A stretch of DNA of 64,000 nucleotides from Mesorhizobium sp. M1D.F.Ca.ET.043.01.1.1 (GCF_003952385.1 NZ_CP034444.1:2170001-2234000), one strand, 5' to 3'. Numbered from the stretch's first letter, positions 1 to 10,118 are shown. Notes: generated from the letters alone by a model not told the origin. Numbers and translations: made by a program.

Positions 1-207
1 GAAGGCCGAATGGGCGTTTTCAATAGCTTCATCGGCGGTTGCGGCATTTACGATCTTCAGGAGGGCGAGCGTTTCGCCCGAAATTGGGGATTTCACAACG
101 AGCTCACCAGCCGCAAGGGCAGCAGCATCGACGCCGCAGCGACCGAGGATCGCCTCGACCTCGCGGCGGAGTGACGAATTTGTGATCTGAGCTGCGCGCG
201 AAGTCAT
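1..207 (-). CDS. Aldehyde dehydrogenase, N-terminus only (aminoadipate-semialdehyde / piperideine-6-carboxylate type)
   Basis: The first 69 residues of a protein that runs off the left edge of the window, starting at ATG 207. The segment (ILGRCGVDAAALAAGELVVK, then SPISGE and an alternating Ala-rich helix) resembles the start of family-7 aldehyde dehydrogenases, which oxidise L-2-aminoadipate 6-semialdehyde (in equilibrium with piperideine-6-carboxylate) in lysine degradation. The catalytic part is outside the window, so substrate is inferred only from the N-terminal match. It is divergent from the LysR gene at 979, a common arrangement for a regulator and its target, and lies beside a lysine aminomutase-type operon, which fits lysine catabolism. 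Confidence 0.6.
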   Translation of the reverse strand, partial: MTSRAAQITNSSLRREVEAILGRCGVDAAALAAGELVVKSPISGETLALLKIVNAATADEAIENAHSAF

Positions 208-978
208 CGTGTTTCCTAACGTTAGGGACGGGCGTCGAAGTCGCGGCGACGGGTGGACCATCAGTGATCCGATCTCGCAACATCGCGGAATAAGCAGAAG
301 CGCAGCGTCTGCGTCCACTCCGGGCTAGTTGCTGCGGGAGGGGCCGAAGCAGCGTCCTCCGCATTCGGCTATTTCGGTGACCTGCATGCGATCAAAGCAT
401 CATCTGGCCGGCCTTGATATCGACATTTGTTCAACAATCCATTCCAAATGGGAATGAGGAGCAAAATTGAAGCACCTTGACGGAAACAGAAGACAAAGCG
501 CATTTCGTCATAAGCTTAGGTCGAGTGCGATTTGTCTGACGCCGAGGTTAAGCCGAAGGTGGCGATGCAGAAATGGAACGCGATCCTTACAGCGCGCGAT
601 GGTCTGTCGCTTACCCTCTAAATGAGCTTCGACGCGAGCTCGCGCAAAGAATTTCCTCATAGAAGGTAGAACTAATCCAGCCCGCTACAATGCGTTTGCG
701 AAGCAACCTTGAGCCCGTAGGAAAGACGACTGTTGGGCTACTTTCGGAACTCTTTCTGCTGAAGATGCCGGTGCCGTAATCGAACGACCGATGAGCCATC
801 TCGCCTGTGCAGGTTGGGGCTGCAACACACTGCGTTACATGGAAGAACTCCAGGCAGCGGTGCTCGGGGATGTTGCTTCGGGATCTTTCTATCCTAAAAA
901 CTCCCATTGAAAATGAAATAACTGAAATGTATTAGAGCAGCGGGAACTGTACTGCCGCTCATTGAAGGTGTTGGACCT
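208..978. other. Intergenic region between divergent genes, no supported gene
   Basis: About 770 bases between the dehydrogenase start (207) and the LysR start (979). Open frames here have no recognisable protein features. It should contain the divergent promoters and the LysR operator, but I could not assign a clear site, and no NifA or sigma-54 motif was found. Confidence 0.5.
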
Positions 979-1896
979 GTGCAATCAATAGGTCACCGCA
1001 ATCGTCCGTCCTATGCGCTTTTGCGCAGCTTTGAGTGCGCTGCGCGGCACGACAGCTTTACCCAAGCGGCGGAGGAGCTTCATCTTACGCAAAGCGCTGT
1101 CAGCCGACAAGTTAAGGAACTTGAGGAGATGATCGGTGTGACACTGTTTCGGCGCGTAGGCCGGCGCGTCTCATTAACCGAGGCTGGCAAACAGTTTGCG
1201 GCGGATCTGGCGGTCGATCTTGAGAACCTTAAGCAATCGGTCGTGCGGGCGATTGCCGCCGGCGAGCGAAATTCGACGTTACGTGTCGGTATCCTGCCGA
1301 CATTTGCCAGTCGTTGGCTCATTCCCAGATTGGCGGGGTTTGTGAAAGATCATCCCAACATCGAAATCAGGCTAGAGACCCGAACCGTACCGTTCGACCT
1401 CACACGAGAGCGCTTCGACGTTGCGATACATTTCGGAAGAGCCAACTGGCCAGACGCGCGAATGAATAAGTTGTTCAATGAGGAAATGCTGCCAGTTGCA
1501 TCGCCAACCTTCCGCGATGTGTACCTGATAACCGAGCCCGTTCGCCTCGCGGCTGCTCCGCTTCTGCACCTCATTACTCGCGAAAGCGCGTGGATTGACT
1601 GGTTCGCCCTTAAAGGAATCAGCGACAAGCGGCTGCTGGGCGGTCGACATTTCGATCAGTTTTCCATGATCATCTCGGCTGCCGCATCCTCGCTCGGTGC
1701 CGCGCTCCTACCCAAATACCTGATTGAAACGGAGCTCGAGCGTGGAATTTTGATCCCGCTAAGCGACACGCCTCTGAAGACGCACAACAGCTATTTTGTA
1801 GTCAGCGCAGCAGGCGACGTTAACGCCCAGGTAAACGCATTTACGCGCTGGCTGATCTCGACTGCACGGCGGACCATGACAATGGCTCGAACGTAG
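979..1896 (+). CDS. LysR-family transcriptional regulator (GcvA-like)
   Basis: A 305-residue protein of normal LysR length. The N-terminal winged helix-turn-helix is clear at about residues 14-75 (SFTQAAEELHLTQSAVSRQV followed by LFRRVGRRVSLTEAGKQF), and an effector-binding domain follows from about residue 95. The Arg-rich, Trp-containing C-terminal domain (SRWLIPRLAGF) resembles the GcvA subgroup. The start is a GTG codon. It is transcribed away from the semialdehyde dehydrogenase gene at 1-207, so it probably controls that gene in response to an amino-acid intermediate. A short fragment of a closely related LysR gene survives at 35.2 kb. Family assignment is secure; target and effector are inference. 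Confidence 0.88.
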   Translation: MQSIGHRNRPSYALLRSFECAARHDSFTQAAEELHLTQSAVSRQVKELEEMIGVTLFRRVGRRVSLTEAGKQFAADLAVDLENLKQSVVRAIAAGERNSTLRVGILPTFASRWLIPRLAGFVKDHPNIEIRLETRTVPFDLTRERFDVAIHFGRANWPDARMNKLFNEEMLPVASPTFRDVYLITEPVRLAAAPLLHLITRESAWIDWFALKGISDKRLLGGRHFDQFSMIISAAASSLGAALLPKYLIETELERGILIPLSDTPLKTHNSYFVVSAAGDVNAQVNAFTRWLISTARRTMTMART

Positions 1897-2179
1897 CTCC
1901 TCGCCATTGCACCGGCACGTTGCGCCAATCTCGAATTGCCCCTCCCGCCTGCTCAATCGCCATACCGGCTGGTCGCGGAATGCTTGCAAGTGTTCGGATC
2001 CGCTTGCGGCTCCCGCCTTCGCACCGAAAATCGTAACGTCGGCCGCAAAACTGGTTGTAAACAGCTAGCAACGGAAGTACCGACGTGAGCACGTCCCTCG
2101 TGAAGCCGTGAACCGGCGCTGCCAGCCCCGAACTCGAGCGTCGTAAAGCCTCGGGGTAGGTCTGGTTTCGTGGGGCACT

Positions 2180-2510
2180 TCACACACCCTCAAGCGCGAT
2201 GGCAATGCCCTGGCCGACCCGATGCACATCGTTGCTAGCGCCAGCCGCGCGCCGCGCCCGGCGATTTCGAGCGTAAGAGAAGATGAGCTTTTTCGCCATC
2301 CCCAGCCCCACCATCTGGTCGTAGACCAGATCCGGCGTCATGCGGATCAGGGTCAATTCCCGTCGTCCCTGCCGGATCGCCTCGTGCGTCGCTGCATGCG
2401 GTATGAGATGTGTGAAACCCTCAAACGCCACGTTGTCACCGTCGAAAGGTTCTCCGCAAGGGCTTCGGCGAGAGAGCAGAACTTCAGCAAGACCGCGGCT
2501 CCGGGTTTGA
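2180..2510 (-). pseudogene. CoA-transferase subunit A remnant (glutaconate/3-oxoacid type)
   Basis: The frame around 2430-2290 reads EGFTHLIPHAATHEAIRQG and then LTLIRMTPDLVYDQMVGLG, typical of the N-terminal part of family I CoA-transferase subunit A. The preceding residues (SLAEALAENLS) lie in another frame up to about 2510, so there is at least one frameshift, and similarity ends after about 90 residues. It directly follows the aminotransferase gene and may once have been the next gene of that operon. Not functional. Confidence 0.65.
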
Positions 2511-2551
2511 CTGTTTCGCGTCGCGCAAAATCCGGCTGCGAAAAGCTCGAG

Positions 2552-3877
2552 TTACAGGTAAGGCTTGATTTTACGCAGGGCGACGAGCACCACAGCCGCC
2601 ATGTCATCGATGTCCTGGTCCGACATGGCAGTGGACAGGAAACCTGTGCCCGTTTCGACCATGAGGAGGCCGCCATCGAAAAGATGCCCAACGAATGCAG
2701 AAAGAAGCGCAGCTTTCTCCGGCGACAGGTAAGCCTGCCTGTAGTTCTCAGGCGCATCCGCGCATAGATGGATCCGAAACATCGATCCTCGGCCGGTGAC
2801 ACAAGCAGGCACGTCCGCTATCCTGATCGCCTCGCCGATTGAGCTTCGCGCGCGCTCGCCCAGTGCGTTGAGCTTCTCAACAGCTTCCCGGTGGTACAAC
2901 TTCATTGCCGTGAGGCCGGCTATCATTGTGATTGGGTTTGCCGAGAAAGTGCCAGATAGCGGAAAAGGCGCCGGCCCATTTAGTGGGTTCAAGACTTCCA
3001 TCACATCCGCGCATCCTGCAATGCCCCCAACGGGAAAGCCACCCCCGATCATCTTGCCTAAGGCGGTGATATCCGGCTGGACATCGTACCATTGCTGCGC
3101 CCCGCCGAATTTGGACCGGAACGTGATCACCTCGTCGAAGACGAGAAGCGCTCCGTTCTGTTCGGTCCAGCGTCTCAACGCTCGAACGAAGTCTTCGGCG
3201 GCCTGTATTACACCTATGCGATGGGGAAGCACATCGACGAGCACGCACGCCAATTGATCGCGGTGCTCGTCGAGGATCTTGAGGCCGCGCTGCACGTCGT
3301 TAAACGGGATCACAACGACATCGTCGAGTACTCGCTGAGGCGTTCCGCGAGATACCGCAACGCTGGACGGGCGGTCCGCCTGTCCCCAACTGTCCGGCTT
3401 GGCCGTCTGGCTTGCCTCGGCATAGTCGTAGAGGCCGTGATAGGCGCCTTCGACTTTTGCGATCTTCGGCCGCCGGGTGAATGCCCGCGCAGCTTTGAGG
3501 CTCGCCATGACCGCCTCCGTTCCCGAATTGACGAAGCGGATTCTCTCAAAGGCAGGATTACGGCTGCAAATGTACTCGGCATAATCGATCTCGGCTTCGG
3601 TCCCGACAGTAAAAGCGGTTCCTTTCCGCAGCTGCTCGCTGACAGCAGCAATGATCGGCGGGTGCGCGTGGCCGTGAATTAGCGACGCCACATTATTCGC
3701 AAAGTCGATGCGACGGACACCCTCTACATCGTAGACGTAGCACCCTCGCCCTCGCTCGACGTAGATCGGATGCGGTTTGCGCAGAATGGTGTTTCGGCTG
3801 CATCCGCCCGGCAAAACGGACTTGGCGCGCTCAAATAGGGCAGCACTCTTGGATATTCCCGAGTATATGGCGTCCAT
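2552..3877 (-). CDS. Class III PLP aminotransferase, glutamate-1-semialdehyde aminomutase-like
   Basis: A 441-residue protein with the fold-type I class III aminotransferase signature: an early VLPGGCSRNT segment, the FVNSGTEAVMASLKAARAFT substrate/PLP region, EGAYHGLYDYAE, the Asp-containing LLVFDEVITFR strand and the PLP lysine in ALGKMIGGGFPVGG. It most resembles GSAM-like enzymes outside haem synthesis, which move amino groups on beta- or omega-amino acids. It is the third gene of a tight operon: lysine aminomutase-like (4265-5695), ferredoxin (3897-4232), then this gene after a 19-base gap. That context suggests it acts on a beta-amino acid made by the mutase, although the substrate cannot be read from sequence. 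It is unlikely to be hemL. Confidence 0.85.
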   Translation of the reverse strand: MDAIYSGISKSAALFERAKSVLPGGCSRNTILRKPHPIYVERGRGCYVYDVEGVRRIDFANNVASLIHGHAHPPIIAAVSEQLRKGTAFTVGTEAEIDYAEYICSRNPAFERIRFVNSGTEAVMASLKAARAFTRRPKIAKVEGAYHGLYDYAEASQTAKPDSWGQADRPSSVAVSRGTPQRVLDDVVVIPFNDVQRGLKILDEHRDQLACVLVDVLPHRIGVIQAAEDFVRALRRWTEQNGALLVFDEVITFRSKFGGAQQWYDVQPDITALGKMIGGGFPVGGIAGCADVMEVLNPLNGPAPFPLSGTFSANPITMIAGLTAMKLYHREAVEKLNALGERARSSIGEAIRIADVPACVTGRGSMFRIHLCADAPENYRQAYLSPEKAALLSAFVGHLFDGGLLMVETGTGFLSTAMSDQDIDDMAAVVLVALRKIKPYL

Positions 3878-3896
3878 GCGGATCTCCCGATAGCGT

Positions 3897-4232
3897 CTAG
3901 CGCTCTAGATGGCTTAACTTGCCCTCTACTCCATCCCATGTGGCTGCATCGGGAAGCGATTCCCCGGAATCGGTTATGTTGGGCCACAACCGCGAAAGCT
4001 CTTCGTTGAGCTCCAGGAAGTGCCTCATATCTGCAGGCAAATCCGTGTCCCGGTAGATGGCCTTTGCCGGACAAACCGGTGTACAGGCATCGCAATCAAT
4101 GCATTCGTCGGGGTGAATAACGAGGAAGTTAGGTCCCTCGTGAAAGCAATCGACCGGACACACATCGACGCAGTCGGTAAATTTGCACTTGATGCAGTTC
4201 TCGGTGACGACATAGGTCACGCCGGCCCCCAT
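3897..4232 (-). CDS. fdxA: FdxA-type 7Fe ferredoxin
   Basis: A 111-residue ferredoxin with two clusters. The first Cys set ([18 protein letters not shown]) is of the 3Fe-4S plus 4Fe-4S type and the second is [12 protein letters not shown]. The C-terminal extension of about 50 residues is typical of FdxA of proteobacteria and mycobacteria. The start is ATG 4232; an in-frame GTG five codons later would give the canonical beginning TYVVTENC. It sits 32 bases after the radical-SAM aminomutase gene and 19 bases before the aminotransferase gene. A low-potential ferredoxin could supply electrons to reduce the mutase's 4Fe-4S cluster; that partnership is inferred from operon position. Confidence 0.9.
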   Translation of the reverse strand: MGAGVTYVVTENCIKCKFTDCVDVCPVDCFHEGPNFLVIHPDECIDCDACTPVCPAKAIYRDTDLPADMRHFLELNEELSRLWPNITDSGESLPDAATWDGVEGKLSHLER

Positions 4233-4264
4233 ACCCGTTTGGAAATAGCAGATCGTATCCGCCG

Positions 4265-5695
4265 CTACTCCGCAGCTTGCAGGAATGCGGGCCTGATCCC
4301 GTACATGGAATAAAGGCCAGCCTCATCGAAGATAACGCGATCATCATAGCCGCCGAACCATATTGCATCCGGGTTTCTGCCGACGATTGTCACCTTGCAC
4401 CGATCGCGTGCATCAGCGGCCGAACGCAGCAGCTTGAAGATAACAACGCCTTTTTCACCGCCAGGGACGCCCGGCACCGGCTCGTTGGTGACGGCCGCCA
4501 CTTCGGTCTTGCCCTTGTAGTGGGTAATCGAAAGCCGCGCATGGGCCTCGACCCCCGACAAGCCCTTCTGCGATTCGTTCAGGATCTGCCACGCTCGTTC
4601 GATTGGCACATTGAACGCCTTATGCCCGACTATGTCGCGACCGCAGAAGAAGTAGTGATTGTTGATTCCGTTTCGGAGCATCTCGCGCTGCATGATCCGC
4701 AGCGCCTCGGCGTCGTCATTGATATCGCGAATAATCGGCGACTGATTGTGGATGGTGATCCATTCGCGCCGGGCAAGTTCCTTGACTGCAACCCGGGTTT
4801 CGGCGATCCATTCCAAGCCACCGCCAGGATTGTCGAGGTAGCCGCCATCCGGTGTCCTGCGGAGGAACTCGTCAGGATGATTGAAGTGCACCATCATTCG
4901 CAGGCTGACCTCCGGATAAGCTTGATGAAAGGCATCAAGCATCGCAAAGAAAGTCTGATCGAACCGCTGCGGATGGAAAGCCAACTCCTTGGTCCCGATG
5001 CGGATATTCTCGACGCCGGCTTCCGCGAGCCCGCCAAGCCAGGCAGCGATGTTTTTGTTCCCCAGAACCATGGGATCGCCGCCTGACATAAGAATCTCGC
5101 GAAGCTTTTCACGGCCGCTTTCTGGATGGAGGCCGCCATTCGCGGTTACCGCCCTGTTGTGCTCGCGAATGTATTCGACGATCTCGCCGAGCTGCGCCAA
5201 GCCCTTAGGAGCAACGGTCCCATCCTCGCGAGCGATCTCTTTGCGGCCGATCAGCTCCTCGCGATAGCAGAAGCGACAGTGAGCGGAGCAGGTGGACGCC
5301 ACATACAGAAGACCAAGCTCATACTTGTGGATCAGCCCTTCGCGCGGGCTGTAGGTCATTTGCTTGCCCGGATCTTCGGCACCATCGAGATCGTAGGTTT
5401 CTTTCGGACTAGCTTTTACGAGAGTCTGCATGGGCCGGCTGTATTGCGCCTGCTCATAATAGTGCCGCGTGATCTTGATCGGCATCCGCACCTCCAGATC
5501 TCTCGGGGTGTCTTTCAACTCGAGAATCTGGTCGAGTTCTTCTTTGGAATAGAACCCCCGCATGTCCTGGGACACGTCACCGCTGGCGAATTTGGCTATG
5601 CCGGTGATGATCTGCCGGTCGTATTTGCCGTTGACCACTTTTCCCAAAAATTCCTGCTCACGCTGCGAGGGCATGTATTTATGAACGGTAATCAC
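4265..5695 (-). CDS. kamA: KamA-family radical SAM lysine 2,3-aminomutase-like protein
   Basis: A protein of about 476 residues from a GTG start at 5695, chosen because GGAGG lies six bases upstream; the open frame extends to 5737 without a better signal. The radical-SAM motif CxxxCxxC is at about residues 136-143 ([12 protein letters not shown]). Other aminomutase features are the GGDP region ([10 protein letters not shown]), PIIRDINDD, and a C-terminal PGVPGGEKG that matches the PLP-lysine loop. Known family members convert L-lysine to L-beta-lysine, or act on glutamate, using SAM, PLP and a 4Fe-4S cluster. It is first in an operon with fdxA and a GSAM-like aminotransferase. Whether lysine is the real substrate is not decided. 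Confidence 0.85.
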   Translation of the reverse strand: MITVHKYMPSQREQEFLGKVVNGKYDRQIITGIAKFASGDVSQDMRGFYSKEELDQILELKDTPRDLEVRMPIKITRHYYEQAQYSRPMQTLVKASPKETYDLDGAEDPGKQMTYSPREGLIHKYELGLLYVASTCSAHCRFCYREELIGRKEIAREDGTVAPKGLAQLGEIVEYIREHNRAVTANGGLHPESGREKLREILMSGGDPMVLGNKNIAAWLGGLAEAGVENIRIGTKELAFHPQRFDQTFFAMLDAFHQAYPEVSLRMMVHFNHPDEFLRRTPDGGYLDNPGGGLEWIAETRVAVKELARREWITIHNQSPIIRDINDDAEALRIMQREMLRNGINNHYFFCGRDIVGHKAFNVPIERAWQILNESQKGLSGVEAHARLSITHYKGKTEVAAVTNEPVPGVPGGEKGVVIFKLLRSAADARDRCKVTIVGRNPDAIWFGGYDDRVIFDEAGLYSMYGIRPAFLQAAE

Positions 5696-5839
5696 GCCGC
5701 GCCTCCAAGGGTATTCAAGTCCGAGAAGACACAGCATGACGCCTGTCTCGCACCAACTTGTTGATTCACTTCCTCAGTGTTGGATGCCGCAGCCGGACTT
5801 ACAAACGTATATTAATCACGAGTCAGTAACTTCTTCTCA

Positions 5840-6240
5840 TGAGGACGGTCCTTGGTTCCTTTGGGACCGCAGCTGCGTTGGGGTCGGCGCCCGGCCAACG
5901 CGCATGGCGATGCCGTCGATTTCAAACTCGAGCACACTGGCGTCTCGGGTGGCTTTCCATCTTCGCTGTTTCGATGGAAGCCTAGTTGAAGATCCGGCGC
6001 TAGCACCGCCGCCGGGCACGAAAGCAAGTGAATTTTGTCCAACCGCAGTTGCCTGTTGCGCGCTTCGCGGCGCAAGGCGAAGACCTGCTGCGGCCTGAGA
6101 TGATCGGCCGGCGACCTCGGAAGCCTTTGATTCAGCTCCAGCACAAGCCGAACTCCGATTCCAATGTAGAACCGGCACCTCACAGATCGAAACCACTCCC
6201 GAGAGTTGGTCCAGAAACACCGCTCTTAGGATCCGGGGCG
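5840..6240 (-). mobile_element. IS66-type TnpA (orfA) remnant
   Basis: On the minus strand the frame near 5900 reads VLEFEIDGIAMRVGRAPTP, which resembles the conserved C-terminus of the small IS66 OrfA protein (VEIDGVxVRVGxGA). Fragments upstream lie in other frames, so the element is decayed. It occupies most of the 750-base gap between the aminomutase gene and the GlxA-type regulator, where I see no other gene. Confidence 0.5.
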
Positions 6241-6448
6241 GAATGGGCAGCAGCAGGCGAACGGATTTTGCGACATTGAGACAGAAGCAGACCTGACGCT
6301 CGAGGTGGCAGCAGAACATCTCGAAGCGCCCCGGTCGTCCTGCTGCTTTGGAATATGGAAGTCTTATTATTGCATCATTGCATCTCAACCTTCTCCAGTG
6401 AACGTCAGCTCGGTCGGCCAAGCGGTCGTGCCTCATTCCGGAAAAAAT

Positions 6449-7441
6449 TCAGTCAGTTGAAACTGTTGCCCTGAGCTTGCTAGGCGGTTGACCATAAGCT
6501 TCACGGAACAGCCGCGAGAAATGCGAGAGGTTTTCAAACCCGACCTCCACGGCGATCTCAACTAACGGAACCCTGGTCTGCATCACGAGGCGCCTCGCCC
6601 TTTCCAGACGCACCTTTTTGTACGCAAGTGCCGGCGATATCTTTGTTTTCTTCATGAAAAGGCGCTCGAGTTGCCTCCGAGATAGTCCGACTGAAGCTGC
6701 CAGCTTGGAAATGGGGATTGTATTCTCAATGTGGCTCTCCATGATAATGAGAACCGCTTTGAGCCGCGGGTCGTCGCATTCGATTGAAAGGGGTCTGCGC
6801 GGCTGGATGTTTAAAGCCGAGCGCGCCTTCTCAATCTGCAGCACTTCGAGTGCGTTTCTCTCGGCCTCTGCACTGATATGACGTCTGACGATTGACGCCG
6901 CCATATCTGCCGCGCTGCTGCCCCCGGCGCATGATCCCCTGCTACGATCGAGATTGAATATACGGTCCGCCCGGACCTGGTGGCCCGGAAAGCGCTCGCG
7001 GAAGGTGTTATAGTGGAGCCAGCTCACACAGGTATGATGCTGCTTCATCAACCCAGCCTCGGCCAGGATGAACGTCCCTGTACAGACGCCGATTAATGGA
7101 ACGTTCTTGGCTGCGACTCTCTTGAGATAGCTGACTGTCTCGTTGTCAACTGGAGATTCACTTTTTAGGAGACCGCCCACGACTACGACATAATTGAACT
7201 CAACAGGGTCCACGAAATCCGATGTCGGCGCGACCTGCACCCCGCAACTGGAGGGGATCAAGCGCGGGGTGCTCCCCAGAACCTGCCAATCGGCGAAAAC
7301 CCTACCGGATTTGTCGGCCACGTCACTTGCCAACCTGAGAATGTCCACGAACAGCGCGAACGCAGAAAGAGTAAAAGAGCGGCCAAGGATGAAGCCAATT
7401 TTCAATTGGCCGCCCCCTGGAACTTCATTCGCTGACTTCAT
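6449..7441 (-). CDS. GlxA-family transcriptional regulator (DJ-1/PfpI domain plus AraC HTH)
   Basis: A 330-residue protein with an N-terminal DJ-1/PfpI-like sensor domain (about residues 12-190, with GVCTGTFILAEAGLM at the nucleophile-elbow position) and a C-terminal AraC/XylS double helix-turn-helix (about residues 225-325: ISKLAASVGLSRRQLERLF and VEIAVEVGFENLSHFSRLF). Family members include regulators of arginine, carnitine, choline and glycine-betaine use. It lies 18 bases downstream of the FAD oxidase gene on the same strand and is probably co-transcribed with it. It is a plausible activator of the oxidase/ABC-transporter genes; the inducer is unknown. Confidence 0.88.
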   Translation of the reverse strand: MKSANEVPGGGQLKIGFILGRSFTLSAFALFVDILRLASDVADKSGRVFADWQVLGSTPRLIPSSCGVQVAPTSDFVDPVEFNYVVVVGGLLKSESPVDNETVSYLKRVAAKNVPLIGVCTGTFILAEAGLMKQHHTCVSWLHYNTFRERFPGHQVRADRIFNLDRSRGSCAGGSSAADMAASIVRRHISAEAERNALEVLQIEKARSALNIQPRRPLSIECDDPRLKAVLIIMESHIENTIPISKLAASVGLSRRQLERLFMKKTKISPALAYKKVRLERARRLVMQTRVPLVEIAVEVGFENLSHFSRLFREAYGQPPSKLRATVSTD

Positions 7442-7459
7442 GACTGTTTTTTACGTAGT

Positions 7460-8740
7460 CTATCGGACCTGGAACTTCACGCCTTGAGCGAGCGTGTCGC
7501 GCATTTGATATGCACTGTACGTGAGCTGCGCGGCAGCGAGGCCCGCGAGGCCGAACGTACGGGTCAGTCCAAACCTAGTGAAGCTCTTTGGCACCGGTCT
7601 GCCCTCGGCTAGTGCTGCGGCGATTGTTTCACCCGCGACCGTGGTCGGCGCTATCCCATGCCCTCCGAATGCGACCGCATGCCATAGGCCATCAGCGGTG
7701 CGACCAATCTGCGGCATCTTGTGGCGCGCGTAGCTCATCATCCCCCCCCACGCGTGATCGATTTGAACGTCTTTGAGCTGCGGGTACACGCGTTGAAGGT
7801 CACGCCGGAGTAGGCGCGCGATGGCGCCTGGATCACGGTTGAACACCGAGATTCGCCCTCCCCAAAGAATTCGTGTGTCCTGTAACGGTCGATAGTAATC
7901 GAACGCGAAGCGCGTATCATAGACTGCATGCGAAGCATCAATCGCCGCGGCAAGGCGGGCACCGAGCGGCTCAGTTGCAATCACGTAGGTCGCGATCGGC
8001 AGTATGGCTCGCTCGATTTGGGGTGATACGCCCCGCGTGTAGGCACCGCCTGCGAACACGACATCTTTCGCCCGCACCGCGCCTTCCGGCGTACGCACGA
8101 CGAAGCTCATGCCGTCGCGCTCAATCGCGCAGGCCGGGGATTGCTCAAAGACACGCGCGCCCCCTTGCATAGCCGCTTGGGCGACGCCGAGCACGTACTT
8201 GAGTGGATGGAAATGAAACGCGTTGGCCTCAAATAGACCACCGTGATAGCGCCTAGTCCTCAACCGTGAGCGAAGCGCTTCCGTCGCGACCGGCTCCCAT
8301 ATGATGTCAAATTCTCGCTTCATCAGCGAGCGCAGTCCGTCCAGCCGAGACTGATCGTCGAACCAGTTTGCCAACATCACGCCGCGGTCGACGATGTCGC
8401 AGTCGATGGCGTAGCGAGCAATCCGCGCGCGGATCAAGTCGACCGCGTCGATTGTAAGCCGGTACAGGCGACGTGCCTCGTCGCGCCCGAGCGTGAGCAG
8501 CAGCTCGGCGTTGTCGAGGCTGTAACCGCCGAAGACGAATCCGCCGTTGCGGCCCGATGCGCCAAAGCCGACCCGCTCGCCCTCGAGAACCACGACGTCG
8601 CGCACACCGCGTTCCACGAGTCCGAGCGCAGTGCATAGGCCGGCGAGCCCGGCACCGACGATGCAGACCTGCGTGTCCAGTGTGCACGTCAGTTGTGGGT
8701 AGACCTGACGGGAAACAGTTGCCTCGTAGAAATTTTGCAT
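7460..8740 (-). CDS. FAD-dependent amine/amino-acid oxidoreductase (PuuB/OrdL/DadA-like)
   Basis: A protein of about 426 residues from ATG 8740 (a TTG three codons upstream is less likely). It has an N-terminal Rossmann ADP-binding motif VCIVGAGLAGLCTALGL, then GASGRNGGFVFGG as in glycine/gamma-glutamylputrescine oxidases of the DAO superfamily, and a C-terminal AFGGHGIAPTTVAGE that closes the FAD site. Members oxidise C-N bonds in secondary or primary amines, D-amino acids or opines. It stands between the GlxA-type regulator and a polar amino-acid ABC transporter, so it probably oxidises the imported compound. The 560-base gap to the transporter suggests its own promoter. Substrate unknown. 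Confidence 0.85.
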   Translation of the reverse strand: MQNFYEATVSRQVYPQLTCTLDTQVCIVGAGLAGLCTALGLVERGVRDVVVLEGERVGFGASGRNGGFVFGGYSLDNAELLLTLGRDEARRLYRLTIDAVDLIRARIARYAIDCDIVDRGVMLANWFDDQSRLDGLRSLMKREFDIIWEPVATEALRSRLRTRRYHGGLFEANAFHFHPLKYVLGVAQAAMQGGARVFEQSPACAIERDGMSFVVRTPEGAVRAKDVVFAGGAYTRGVSPQIERAILPIATYVIATEPLGARLAAAIDASHAVYDTRFAFDYYRPLQDTRILWGGRISVFNRDPGAIARLLRRDLQRVYPQLKDVQIDHAWGGMMSYARHKMPQIGRTADGLWHAVAFGGHGIAPTTVAGETIAAALAEGRPVPKSFTRFGLTRTFGLAGLAAAQLTYSAYQMRDTLAQGVKFQVR

Positions 8741-9311
8741 TGGAATCAAAAATTTGGAGAAATCAGAAACCAGGAACCAGGAACCGGATGGGTCCCGAAG
8801 TAGGGGAGTCTGAACGTGTCATTTGCGTTAACCCGACGACTGGTGGCTGCGCTCTCGTGAGTGTGCATCGGTTTGGCAAGTCCCCGCCAACGAGCGACAT
8901 CTTCGTCTTTCCGGGTACTCTGATGGCTGGATGACGTGCAATGGGACGCTAAGTGACTTCCTGTCTTCAGTGTAGAGATAAACTCCGCCCACCTTACCTC
9001 ATGCATCGCACACCCTATTCTGCTTCCGCGCATTGATGATCGGTTTCCGGTGCAATGAGGCCCCTGATATAAGGGGGTTGGAGGGGTGATTGCTTGGCTT
9101 GTTGGCCAGCTGGATGGCGTCACTAGAATTGTTCATAGCTATTGTGTACTCGTCGAAATGGCCGACGCGGCGCATCGATCGCTCTCGCTCAAAGCATTCG
9201 CTGAATCCACAACCTGGAGGTCAGTCATATTGCCGTACGGGCACATTGGAGCTTCCAATGATCGTGGATTGCGGCAGACTAACTGCCCGCCCCGCGCCCG
9301 TTCAGCCCGCG
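8741..9311. other. Intergenic region, no supported gene
   Basis: About 570 bases between the oxidase start and the end of the distal permease gene. Frames through it have no recognisable protein signature. It should hold the oxidase promoter. Confidence 0.4.
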
Positions 9312-10118
9312 TCACCCTACTCGGACCGGGATACGCGCCTCGAGACTATTGAAAAACCACACGAGGAATCCCGTTAGGACCATGTACGCCAATGCCAGCA
9401 GGAGTAATGGCTCGTATATGACGAATGTGTCCTGACGAACCCGGAGAGCGACGGAATAGAGGTCGATAACCGTGATCGTAGCGACGAGCGGTGTCGCTTT
9501 AAGTTGGCCCACTGTTTCACCAGCCAACGTCGGCAACGCCTTATGGATTGCTAGCGGCAACCACACCCGGTGAAATAGTTTCCAACGGCTCATACCGAAT
9601 GCGCGTGCGGCCTCGAGCTGGCCGCGCGGCACGCCAGCCAAAGCACCGCGCATAATCTCGCCCACATATCCTGCGAAGGACAGTGTCAAAGCGAGTACAG
9701 CGTAGGGCCACGCCTGTCGAACGACGGACCAGAGATCGGATTCGCGAATCCATGGATATTGCGGGAAGAGCGAGCCAAGCCCATAATAGAGCAACCAGAT
9801 TTGCAGAAGCAATGGCGTGCCCCGAATGACGGTGCAGAAGGCTTTCGCTGGAAGACTGAGCCAAATCGGCCCCGTCACTTGTGCGAGTCCAAGCGGCACA
9901 GCTAAAACAAATCCAAAGATACTGGTCACGATCAGAATCCAGATCGTTCGCCATAAACCGACAATCGCAAGCGTGTTGTAATCGGCAAGCCAGTCCCATC
10001 GCATGAAGACAGCTGCTAAGGTGATCAAGGCGATGGCTATCGCGATCAATGCAATGCGATGTGGCGCCAACCAGGCAACCGGGCGCCAACTCGCGGAGGC
10101 AGTGGGGGAATAGGTCAT
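9312..10118 (-). CDS. Polar amino-acid ABC transporter permease (HisM/OccM type)
   Basis: An integral membrane protein of 268 residues from ATG 10118, whose first codon overlaps the stop codon of the preceding permease (TGATG). It has several hydrophobic segments and the EAA loop typical of the HisMQ family (about residues 160-180: AGVPRGQLEAARAFGMSRWK). The first ~60 residues add a membrane segment before the conserved core (LWRTIWILIVTSIFGFVLAV). It pairs with the adjacent permease to form the channel of an importer for basic or other polar amino acids, or opines. Confidence 0.9.
   Translation of the reverse strand: MTYSPTASASWRPVAWLAPHRIALIAIAIALITLAAVFMRWDWLADYNTLAIVGLWRTIWILIVTSIFGFVLAVPLGLAQVTGPIWLSLPAKAFCTVIRGTPLLLQIWLLYYGLGSLFPQYPWIRESDLWSVVRQAWPYAVLALTLSFAGYVGEIMRGALAGVPRGQLEAARAFGMSRWKLFHRVWLPLAIHKALPTLAGETVGQLKATPLVATITVIDLYSVALRVRQDTFVIYEPLLLLALAYMVLTGFLVWFFNSLEARIPVRVG

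Noticed and set aside
5740..5760. Possible sigma-54 promoter upstream of the aminomutase operon (TTGGTGC...GGC on the minus strand)
   Set aside because: Spacing fits but both boxes deviate (TGGTGC and AGGC) and there is no upstream NifA site.
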